Of a stretch of 6,688 nt of DNA, positions 1-5,987 are shown one piece after another; positions within the stretch are counted from its first letter, which is position 1; every line of letters starts with the position of its first letter. The position numbers and the translations under genes were made by a program. This stretch comes from Phenylobacterium sp. (GTDB lineage: Bacteria; Pseudomonadota; Alphaproteobacteria; Caulobacterales; Caulobacteraceae): contig JAQVDF010000117.1 of the NCBI GenBank assembly GCA_028698405.1, forward strand, positions 1-6,688, given 5' to 3'. The notes beneath the pieces were generated by a model. It searched no databases. It was not told where the DNA came from and saw only the letters and a list, made by a program, of their open reading frames with translations.

Positions 1-880
1 AGCTGTAGAGGCCAGCGTGGTCGAAGTAGGCGGCCACGAAGTTGGGATCGTTGTGCGGCAGGAAGCGGTAGGGGCCGTAGTCGAAACTCTCGCCGGTGAT
101 GTTCATGTTGTCGGTGTTGAGCACCCCGTGCACGAAGCCGGCGGCCATCCAGCGGGCGACCAGCCGGGCGGAGCGCGCCGTCACCGCCGCCATCAGCGCC
201 GCGGCCCGGTCGGGCGCCTCGGACAGCTCGGGATAGTAGAGACCGATCACGTGGTCGATCAGCGCGCCGATGCGGTCGGCCGCGTCGTAGAAGGCGTGAC
301 GCTGGAAGCTCCCGTACCGGATGTGGCTGTGCGACAGCCGCACCAGCACCGAGGAGCGCGTCGGGCTCGGCTCGTCGCCGCGCATCAGCGCCTCGCCCGT
401 CTCGATCAGCGAGAAGGAGCGCGAAGTCGGCACGCCCAGCGCCTCCAGCATGGCGGTGGCCAGCACCTCGCGCACGCCGCCCTTCAGCGTCAGCCGCCCG
501 TCGCCGCCCCGCGACCACGGCGTCTGCCCAGAGCCTTTGGCGCCGAGGTCCAGCAGCCGGCCGGTCCCGGCCTCCCGCAGCTGGGCGAAGGTGAAGCCCC
601 GCCCGTCGCCGAGGTCGGGGTTGTAAACGCGGAACTGGTGGCCGTGGTAGCGCTGGCTGAGCGGGGTCTGGAGGTTGTCCGGCAGCGGGCGGAAGCGGCC
701 GAAGTGGTCGGCCCACTCCTCGTCGGTCAGCGCATCGAGGCCCACGCTTTGCGCCGCCCGCCGGTTGCGGAACCGCAGCAGGACCTGCGGGAAGTCGGCC
801 GCCTGAACCGGGTCGGCGAACTCGGCCCCCAGCTCCTGAAGGTGCGGCTCGGGGCGGTAGGCGGCGGGATCGGGGGGCAT
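1..880 (-). CDS. selO: Protein adenylyltransferase SelO (YdiU family), N-terminal part, cut by window edge
   Basis: The minus strand from 880 to 1 is open for 293 codons and leaves the window before its stop; full family members have about 480-500 residues. SelO has a protein-kinase-like fold with inverted ATP binding and transfers AMP from ATP to Ser/Thr/Tyr of target proteins, with a proposed role in redox homeostasis. Family signatures are clear: SQRYHGHQF (residues 75-83), a nucleotide-binding stretch around GAKGSGQTPWSRGGDGRL (113-130) including Lys115, SHIRYGSFQ (185-193), and HGVLNTDNMNITGESFDYGP (251-270). In this last stretch Asp257, Asn258 and Asp267 align with the general base and metal-binding residues known from characterised SelO. 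The ATG at 880 is preceded by AGGAAGG about four bases upstream, and the N-terminus fits the family. The C-terminal Sec/Cys region lies outside the window. The gene is divergent from the TonB receptor. Identification is firm; targets are unknown. Confidence 0.95.
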   Translation of the reverse strand, partial: MPPDPAAYRPEPHLQELGAEFADPVQAADFPQVLLRFRNRRAAQSVGLDALTDEEWADHFGRFRPLPDNLQTPLSQRYHGHQFRVYNPDLGDGRGFTFAQLREAGTGRLLDLGAKGSGQTPWSRGGDGRLTLKGGVREVLATAMLEALGVPTSRSFSLIETGEALMRGDEPSPTRSSVLVRLSHSHIRYGSFQRHAFYDAADRIGALIDHVIGLYYPELSEAPDRAAALMAAVTARSARLVARWMAAGFVHGVLNTDNMNITGESFDYGPYRFLPHNDPNFVAAYFDHAGLYS

Positions 881-886
881 GCGCCC

Positions 887-893
887 TTCCTGA
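887..893 (-). promoter_or_regulatory. Ribosome binding site of selO
   Basis: Read on the minus strand, the bases before the ATG at 880 are CAGGAAGGGCGC. The purine block AGGAAGG is a good Shine-Dalgarno match at short spacing and supports this start. Confidence 0.6.
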
Positions 894-910
894 ATCTGTT
901 TGCGACGGGA

Positions 911-940
911 CTTGAGGGGACCACCACACCAACGCACCGC
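911..940. repeat. Imperfect 30-bp direct repeat, copy 1
   Basis: This copy begins CTTGAGGGGACCACCACACC. It matches 992-1021 at 16 of the first 20 bases and 22 of 30 bases overall, counted by eye without gaps. Both copies start with CTTGAGG and carry ACCA and ACC blocks in the same phase. They could be paired binding sites for one regulator, or remains of a duplication. Confidence 0.5.
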
Positions 941-991
941 GGCCTCGTCCAGCGCTGCGCCAAAAACAAGCTCTGCCGTAAATTGTGTGAC

Positions 992-1021
992 CTTGAGGCC
1001 ACTACCATACCGACAAACCCC
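992..1021. repeat. Imperfect 30-bp direct repeat, copy 2
   Basis: This copy begins CTTGAGGCCACTACCATACC and lies 81 bp downstream of copy 1, with 22 of 30 bases identical. It sits about 150 bp before the receptor start, a plausible place for an activator or repressor site. The role is inferred from position only. Confidence 0.5.
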
Positions 1022-1038
1022 GAGCCGGCCGCCCGGTT

Positions 1039-1052
1039 GATTGTGGTCAATC
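1039..1052. repeat. Short inverted repeat (GATTG-TGGT-CAATC), possible operator
   Basis: Two perfect 5-bp arms, GATTG at 1039-1043 and CAATC at 1048-1052, flank a 4-bp centre. The element overlaps the candidate -35 region of the receptor promoter, where a repressor or activator could act. Arms of this length can occur by chance. Confidence 0.3.
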
Positions 1053-1069
1053 CCTTCCCGGCCTATAGG
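1041..1069 (+). promoter_or_regulatory. Candidate promoter of the TonB receptor gene
   Basis: TTGTGG at 1041-1046 and TATAGG at 1064-1069 are separated by 17 bp, the usual sigma-70 spacing. This would place transcription start near 1076, giving a leader of about 70 bases. Both hexamers match the consensus only in part (4 of 6 each), so this is a candidate only. No better pair was found nearer the gene. Confidence 0.3.
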
Positions 1070-1134
1070 CGCCTTCCTCTTTGCCAGCTCCGGCCGCGCA
1101 ACGACGCGCAGGCCGACGACAAACCTCCACTCAC

Positions 1135-1139
1135 AGGAG
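1135..1139 (+). promoter_or_regulatory. Ribosome binding site deciding the TonB receptor start
   Basis: AGGAG lies five bases before the ATG at 1145. With the signal peptide that follows directly, it fixes the start there, although the frame stays open more than 1.1 kb further upstream. Confidence 0.85.
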
Positions 1140-1144
1140 CCTTC

Positions 1145-3619
1145 ATGCGTATCACCCAGCTGCTTCGCAGTTCGGCGTCGCTCGCCATCATGTCCGGTCT
1201 CGCCTTCGGGACCGCCGCCCAGGCGCAGGACGAGGCCGCTCCGCGCGAGGTGGACGAGATCATCGTCACCGCCCAGAAGCGCGAGCAGAGCCTGCAGGAC
1301 GTGCCGATCGTGGTCACCTCGGTCAGCGGGCAGTTGCTGCAGGACGCCGGCGTCCGCGACATCCGCGAACTGACCGTGCTGACCCCCGGCCTGACCGTCA
1401 CCTCGACTTCCAACGAGACCATCGTCACCGCCCGCGTGCGCGGCGTCGGCACCGTCGGCGACAACCCGGGCCTGGAGAGCTCGGTCGGCGTGGTGATCGA
1501 CGGCGTCTACCGCCCCCGCAACGGCGTCTCCTTCGGCGACCTCGGCGAGGTCAGCCGCATCGAGGTGCTGAAGGGCCCGCAGGGCACCCTGTTCGGCAAG
1601 AACACCTCGGCCGGCGTGGTCAACATCATCACCGCCGGGCCGACCCGCGACCTGCAGGCCGAGTCCGAGGTCACCGTCGGCAACTACGGCCAGGTCGGCT
1701 TCTCCGGCTCGCTGTCCGGGCCGCTGACCGACACCCTGGCCGGCCGCATCTACGCCGCCGCCCGCGCCCGTGACGGCTTCCAGGACATCGTGACCGGCGA
1801 CGGCCCGCGCGGCCGCGACAAGGACAACGATCAGGACTTCTACACCGTCCGCGGCCAGCTGCTGTTCGAGCCGACCTCGAATTTCGACGTGCGCGTCATC
1901 GCCGACTACACCAAGCGCGACGAGATGTGCTGCGTCGGCACCCAGCTGTTCGTCGGCGACGCCGCCAACAGCCGTGCGCGGCTGATCGAGCAGGTCCGCC
2001 CGGGCTCGCTGGACCTGACCAGCACCCCGTTCGACCGCCTGGGCTTCGCCAACCGACCGACCGACCAGCGTGTCGAGGACATGGGCCTCTCGGCCGAGGC
2101 CAACTGGGACGTCAACGACGCCATGACGCTGACCTCGGTCACCGCCTGGCGCAACTGGCGGGCCGAGACCGGCCAAGACGCGGACTTCACCGCGGCCGAC
2201 CTCGTCTACCGTCCGAACGACGGCCGCAACAACGTCGAGTTCGAGCAATTCAGCCAAGAACTGCGCCTGGCCGGCGACGCCGTCGACGGGCGGCTGAACT
2301 GGCTGGTCGGCGGCTTCTACGCCAAGGAAGACCTGAGCACGCGGGCCCAGCTGCTGTACGGCGAGGACTATTACGCCTACTACGCGCAGCGCGTGCTGCA
2401 GAACGTGCCGGCCCTGCTCGGCCTGACGCAGGGGACCATCCTGCAGTCGGGCGCCGGCTCCGACGACCGGCACGACCAGGAAGGCGAGTCCTGGGCGCTG
2501 TTCACCAACAACTCGTTCAAGATCACCGACGCGCTCGAGCTGACGGTGGGCCTGCGCTACACGGTCGACGAAAAGACCCTGATCAGCGCCTATTCGACCA
2601 CCGGCGCGGCCTGCGACCAGGGCGAAGCGGCCCTGCCGACCCTCATCGGCCTGCTGGGCGCCGGGACCGCCACCACGGTGGTCGGCGGGCTCTGCCTCAA
2701 CTCACAGAACGACGACTTCGACGAACTGGGCGTCGTGACCCAGGCGCGCGAGGAGAAGGAGTGGTCCGGCACCGCCAAGCTGGCCTACCGCTTCAACCCC
2801 GACCTGATGGCCTACGTCAGCTACTCGCGCGGCTTCAAGGCGGGCGGCTTCAACCTCGACCGGGAGCAGCGGATCCTGCTGGGCGCCGGCGGCGTGCCGA
2901 ACTTCACGGCCGACCCCGACACCAGCTTCCGCGGCGAGTTCGTCGACAGCTGGGAAGTGGGCGCCAAGTCGACCCTGTTCGACGGCTCGGTGCTGCTGAA
3001 CCTCGCGGCCTTCCACCAGACCTTCGAGGACTTCCAGCTCAACACCTTCGTCGGCACGGCCTTCATCGTGGAGACCCTGCCCGAGGTGATCTCGCGCGGC
3101 GTCGACGCCGACTTCATCTGGTCGACCCCGATCGACGGCTTCGACCTGCAGGGCGGCGTCACCTACGCCGAAACGGAGATCCAGCCGTTCACCGCCTCGG
3201 ACCTGCTGGTGGCCAGCCGGTTCAACAGCCTGCGCCGCCTGCCGGGCGCCCGCCTGTCGTTCGCGCCCCTGTGGTCGGCCTCGCTGGCCGGCACCTATGA
3301 GCGCGACCTCGGCGGCGACCTCAAGCTGCGCTCCAACGTCTCGGCCAAGTACACATCCAGCTACAACACCGGCTCGGACCTGCACCCCTCCAAGCTGCAG
3401 GACGAACTGGTGCTGGTGAACGCCCGCGTGGGCGTGGGCGCGGCGGACGAGACCTGGACCGTCGAGCTGTGGGCCAACAACCTGTTCGACGAGGACTACG
3501 TCCAGGTCGGCTTCAACGGCCCCTACCAGGTGGACGAGAACAACGACGCGGTCAGCGTCTACGACGCCTTCCTGGGCGCGCCCCGCACCGTCGGCGCGAC
3601 GCTCCGGCTGCGCTACTAG
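1145..3619 (+). CDS. TonB-dependent outer-membrane receptor (824 aa)
   Basis: This gene encodes a 22-strand-type outer-membrane transporter that imports a scarce ligand (siderophore, heme, vitamin or plant-derived compound), powered by TonB-ExbB-ExbD. A signal peptide spans residues 1-27, with likely cleavage after Ala-Gln-Ala and before Gln28. A TonB box (DEIIVTA, 37-43) follows. The plug domain covers roughly 48-165 and includes the hallmark RIEVLKGPQGTLFG around Lys143. The barrel fills the rest, with NPDLMAYVSYSRGFKAGGFN starting at 551, WANNLFDEDY at 776 and a C-terminal aromatic residue (LRLRY) as needed for BAM-mediated assembly. The length is typical for the family. It has four cysteines, Cys262-Cys263 and Cys490/Cys517, probably in outward loops. 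I see no FRAP/NPNL heme-receptor motif, so the substrate cannot be named. A hairpin follows the stop, so the gene appears to be transcribed alone. Confidence 0.95.
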   Translation: MRITQLLRSSASLAIMSGLAFGTAAQAQDEAAPREVDEIIVTAQKREQSLQDVPIVVTSVSGQLLQDAGVRDIRELTVLTPGLTVTSTSNETIVTARVRGVGTVGDNPGLESSVGVVIDGVYRPRNGVSFGDLGEVSRIEVLKGPQGTLFGKNTSAGVVNIITAGPTRDLQAESEVTVGNYGQVGFSGSLSGPLTDTLAGRIYAAARARDGFQDIVTGDGPRGRDKDNDQDFYTVRGQLLFEPTSNFDVRVIADYTKRDEMCCVGTQLFVGDAANSRARLIEQVRPGSLDLTSTPFDRLGFANRPTDQRVEDMGLSAEANWDVNDAMTLTSVTAWRNWRAETGQDADFTAADLVYRPNDGRNNVEFEQFSQELRLAGDAVDGRLNWLVGGFYAKEDLSTRAQLLYGEDYYAYYAQRVLQNVPALLGLTQGTILQSGAGSDDRHDQEGESWALFTNNSFKITDALELTVGLRYTVDEKTLISAYSTTGAACDQGEAALPTLIGLLGAGTATTVVGGLCLNSQNDDFDELGVVTQAREEKEWSGTAKLAYRFNPDLMAYVSYSRGFKAGGFNLDREQRILLGAGGVPNFTADPDTSFRGEFVDSWEVGAKSTLFDGSVLLNLAAFHQTFEDFQLNTFVGTAFIVETLPEVISRGVDADFIWSTPIDGFDLQGGVTYAETEIQPFTASDLLVASRFNSLRRLPGARLSFAPLWSASLAGTYERDLGGDLKLRSNVSAKYTSSYNTGSDLHPSKLQDELVLVNARVGVGAADETWTVELWANNLFDEDYVQVGFNGPYQVDENNDAVSVYDAFLGAPRTVGATLRLRY

Positions 3620-3632
3620 CCTGACGAAGCGG

Positions 3633-3656
3633 CGGCCCGGGAGCGATCCCGGGCCG
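3633..3656 (+). terminator. GC-rich hairpin with GCGA tetraloop after the TonB receptor
   Basis: Fourteen bases after the stop, arms CGGCCCGGGA (3633-3642) and TCCCGGGCCG (3647-3656) form a perfect 10-bp stem closed by GCGA, a GNRA-type tetraloop. Two G-T pairs could extend the base. No run of T follows, so it may act as a 3' end stabiliser or a weak or factor-assisted terminator rather than a textbook intrinsic one. Confidence 0.65.
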
Positions 3657-3683
3657 TTCGCCCTACCCATCATTTCGGAACGA

Positions 3684-3712
3684 CGATTTGACGAACAGCG
3701 CGCGTCAAATCG
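3684..3712. repeat. Perfect 10-bp inverted repeat upstream of the phytochrome operon
   Basis: The arms CGATTTGACG (3684-3693) and CGTCAAATCG (3703-3712) are exact reverse complements separated by nine bases. A third, partial half-site (ATTTGATGG) begins at 3715. The centres of the two arms are 19 bp apart, close to two helical turns, as expected for a dimeric DNA-binding protein on one face of the helix. It lies about 100 bp before the bphP GTG. TTGACG at 3688-3693 also equals an ideal -35 hexamer, so the site may overlap a promoter. The binding protein is unknown. Confidence 0.6.
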
Positions 3713-3809
3713 CCATTTGATGGCCGATCCGGCCCCCTTAACGTCGTCCAGCCGACTCGATCTGCCCTTTCCATTAGGCATTCGGGCTGGCCCGTGTTGT
3801 GAAGGGAGG

Positions 3810-5987
3810 GTGACCGATCTGGCCCTCCAGGATCTCGACCTGACGCAGTGCGACAGGGAACCGATCCATATTCCGGGCGCGGTGCAGCCGCACGGCGCCC
3901 TGATCGTCGTCGACCAGGCGACCATCAGCATCGAACAGGCCGGCGGCAGCTGCGCCCGGCTGCTCGGCCTCGCCCCCGAAGCGCTGCTCGGCCGTCCGCT
4001 GGCCGAGGCGGTGGCGGGCGCGGCCGACCTCTTCCTGGACGATCCCTTTACCGAGGCCGCCTACGCCGGCGTCGTGCCCGCCCACGAGGGCGGCGAACTG
4101 GACTGCTCGACTCACAGGGTCGGCGACAAGCTGGTGCTGGAATTCGAGCCCGCGCCGCAGCGGCGCCGTTCGGCGGCCGAGACGACGCGGACCATCGAAG
4201 CGGTCAGCGGCGCCTTCGGCGCCTGCCGCAGCCTGCCGCAGCTCGCCGAGACGGCGGCCCTGAAGTTCCGCGAGCTGACCGGCTTCGACCGGGTGATGAT
4301 CTACCGTTTCCTGCCGGACGAGACCGGCGCGGTGATCGCCGAGGCCAAGGCCGACGCCCTGCCGCCGTTCCTGAACCACCGCTACCCGGCCAGCGACATT
4401 CCCAAGCAGGCGCGCCAGCTCTACCTGCGCAACCTCATCCGGGTGATCTGCGACGTCGGCTATGTCCCTGCGCCGCTGATCGCCAGGGACACCGGCGAGC
4501 CGCCGCTGGACATGAGCGACTGCCACCTGCGCAGCGTTTCGCCGGTCCACATCCAGTACCTGAAGAACATGGGGGTCGCGGCCTCCGCCTCGTTGTCGAT
4601 CGTGCGCGACGGCAAGCTATGGGGGCTGGTGTCATTCCACCATTGCGAGCCCAAGGGGCTGAGCTTCGACGACCGCAGCCTCTGCCGCGTGCTGGCGGGC
4701 TCGCTGTCGCATCAGATCGCCGCCCTGGAGGACTCCGAGCTCTACCGCGAGCGACTGCGCTCGCGCGCGGCGGAGGATGCTCTGTTCAGCCTGCTCGGCC
4801 GCGGCGGCTCGGTCGAACAGGCGCTGGAAGACCATGCCGACGACCTGCTGGAGATGGTCCGCGCCCACGGCGTCGCCATCCGCCACGGCGACCGCGTGAT
4901 CGCCTCCGGCCTCTGCCCCGACCCCGGCCAGGTGCTGCCGCTAGCCGACTGGCTGCTCGGCCGCGGCGAGAGCGGGGTGTTCGCCACGGACTCCCTGTCG
5001 CGCCTGTTCCCGGCCGCCTCGGTCTACGCCGACACGGCCAGCGGCCTGCTGGCGGTGACCCTGTCCGGCGGCGAAAAACGCCAGCTCCTGTGGTTTCGCG
5101 CCGAGCAGGTCGAGGAGATCAACTGGGCGGGCAACCCCCACAAGCCGGCCGAGGAGGATCTCGCCGGCGGCCAGCTGACGCCGCGCAAGTCCTTCGACTT
5201 GTGGCGCGAGACCGTGCGCGGACGCTCCCAGCCCTGGTCGTCGGTCGAGGTGGACGCCGCCGCGCGCATCGCCCGCACCTTCGCCGAGATGCAACGCACC
5301 CAGGGCATCGGCCGGCTGAACGAGAGCCTGCGCCGGGCCCTCGACGAGCGCGACCGCGAACTCAGCGAAAAGAGCCACCTGCTGCGGGAGGGCGACCACC
5401 GCATCCAGAACAGCCTGCAGATCGTGGGCGGCATGCTGCGCATGCAGCTGCGCGACACCACCGACCCCGAGGTGCGGGCCCAGCTCGAAGAGGCGATGGC
5501 GCGGGTTACGGCCGTGGCGCTCGTTCACCGCCGGCTGCACCGCTCGGACCATCCCGAGACCGTCGATCTCGACGTCTACCTGCGCGAGCTGATGACCGAC
5601 ATCGGCGCCTCTCTGGGCGCGGACTGGACCCGGCAGATGAAGATCCAGCTCAGCCCGGTGGCGACCCCGACCGAGATGGCCATGTCGATCGGACTGGTGC
5701 TCAGCGAGCTGGTGCTGAACGCCGCGAAGTACGCCTACGACGGGGCCGCCGGGCCGCTTCTGGTCGAGCTGTCCGGCCGCCCCCAGGGATTGCGGCTGGA
5801 GGTGCGCGATTGGGGCCGCGGCGCCGCGGTCGCCAAGACGCCGTCCGGCGGCGGGCTCGGCTCCCGGCTGGTCGGGGCGCTGGTCGACCGGCTGAACGGG
5901 ACCCTCGAACGCGGGGCGGCGAGCCACGGCATGCGCGTGGTGGTCTACGTTCCGCTGCCGCTGCGCGCCGAGCGAGCCGACGCATGA
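3810..5987 (+). CDS. bphP: Bacteriophytochrome sensor histidine kinase (PAS-GAF-PHY-HisKA_2-HATPase)
   Basis: This is a red/far-red photoreceptor kinase of 725 aa. The likely biliverdin-attaching cysteine is Cys14 in QCDREPIHIPGAVQPHGAL, just before the PAS domain (about 18-115). The GAF domain (about 130-305) has PASDIP with Asp196, plus His247 and Tyr250 in SPVHIQYLKNMGV, the usual chromophore-pocket residues. The PHY domain (about 315-490) carries the tongue motif PRKSF (458-462). A helical linker leads to a HisKA_2 module with phospho-acceptor His530 (DHRIQNSLQ), then an ATPase with Asn637, DWGRG (Asp667) and GGGLG (680-684). There is no receiver domain and no membrane segment, so it should be cytosolic. 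I chose GTG at 3810 because GAAGG lies a few bases upstream and the result gives the family's usual short N-terminus. In-frame TTG 3717 or ATG 3720 would add about 30 unconserved residues and lack a ribosome binding site. The stop overlaps the heme oxygenase start. Confidence 0.95.
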   Translation: MTDLALQDLDLTQCDREPIHIPGAVQPHGALIVVDQATISIEQAGGSCARLLGLAPEALLGRPLAEAVAGAADLFLDDPFTEAAYAGVVPAHEGGELDCSTHRVGDKLVLEFEPAPQRRRSAAETTRTIEAVSGAFGACRSLPQLAETAALKFRELTGFDRVMIYRFLPDETGAVIAEAKADALPPFLNHRYPASDIPKQARQLYLRNLIRVICDVGYVPAPLIARDTGEPPLDMSDCHLRSVSPVHIQYLKNMGVAASASLSIVRDGKLWGLVSFHHCEPKGLSFDDRSLCRVLAGSLSHQIAALEDSELYRERLRSRAAEDALFSLLGRGGSVEQALEDHADDLLEMVRAHGVAIRHGDRVIASGLCPDPGQVLPLADWLLGRGESGVFATDSLSRLFPAASVYADTASGLLAVTLSGGEKRQLLWFRAEQVEEINWAGNPHKPAEEDLAGGQLTPRKSFDLWRETVRGRSQPWSSVEVDAAARIARTFAEMQRTQGIGRLNESLRRALDERDRELSEKSHLLREGDHRIQNSLQIVGGMLRMQLRDTTDPEVRAQLEEAMARVTAVALVHRRLHRSDHPETVDLDVYLRELMTDIGASLGADWTRQMKIQLSPVATPTEMAMSIGLVLSELVLNAAKYAYDGAAGPLLVELSGRPQGLRLEVRDWGRGAAVAKTPSGGGLGSRLVGALVDRLNGTLERGAASHGMRVVVYVPLPLRAERADA

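Larger units (their letters stand above)
881..1144. other. Divergent intergenic region between selO and the TonB receptor
   Basis: This 264-bp stretch separates two divergent start codons and must carry the promoters and any operators of both genes. It is less GC-rich than the flanking genes, for example around 961-990 and 1035-1052. It contains two copies of an imperfect direct repeat, one short inverted repeat and a weak promoter-like pair, listed separately. No small gene with a convincing ribosome binding site was seen. A plus-strand frame runs open through the whole region and back antisense through selO, but it has no coding signature. Confidence 0.7.

Noticed and set aside
17..1144. 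Plus-strand open frame extending the receptor upstream by 376 codons
   Set aside because: It is antisense to selO, which has clear family motifs. The added protein is Arg/Gly/Ala-rich with no domain pattern, and a ribosome binding site plus signal peptide place the receptor start at 1145.
2053..2066. CCGA tandem run in the receptor gene
   Set aside because: There are only about three units, within ordinary Asn-Arg-Pro-Thr-Asp codons. This is expected by chance.
3677..3706. Possible EcfG (general stress sigma factor) promoter starting at GGAAC 3677
   Set aside because: The -35 GGAAC is present, but no GTT-type -10 occurs at the required 16-18 bp; the nearest CGTC is 21 bp away.
2702..3931. 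409-codon minus-strand open frame opposite the receptor and the start of bphP
   Set aside because: It lies antisense to two well-supported genes, crosses the hairpin and palindrome, and shows Val/Gly/Arg-rich composition without motifs.
4941..5927. 328-codon minus-strand open frame opposite the kinase region
   Set aside because: It is a shadow of the high-GC kinase coding frame, with no recognisable domain and no ribosome binding site.
3848..5983. Plus-strand open frame running through bphP in another frame into bphO
   Set aside because: The upstream 712 codons give low-complexity Arg/Pro/Gly protein typical of GC-rich shadow frames. Heme oxygenase similarity begins only at the ATG at 5984.
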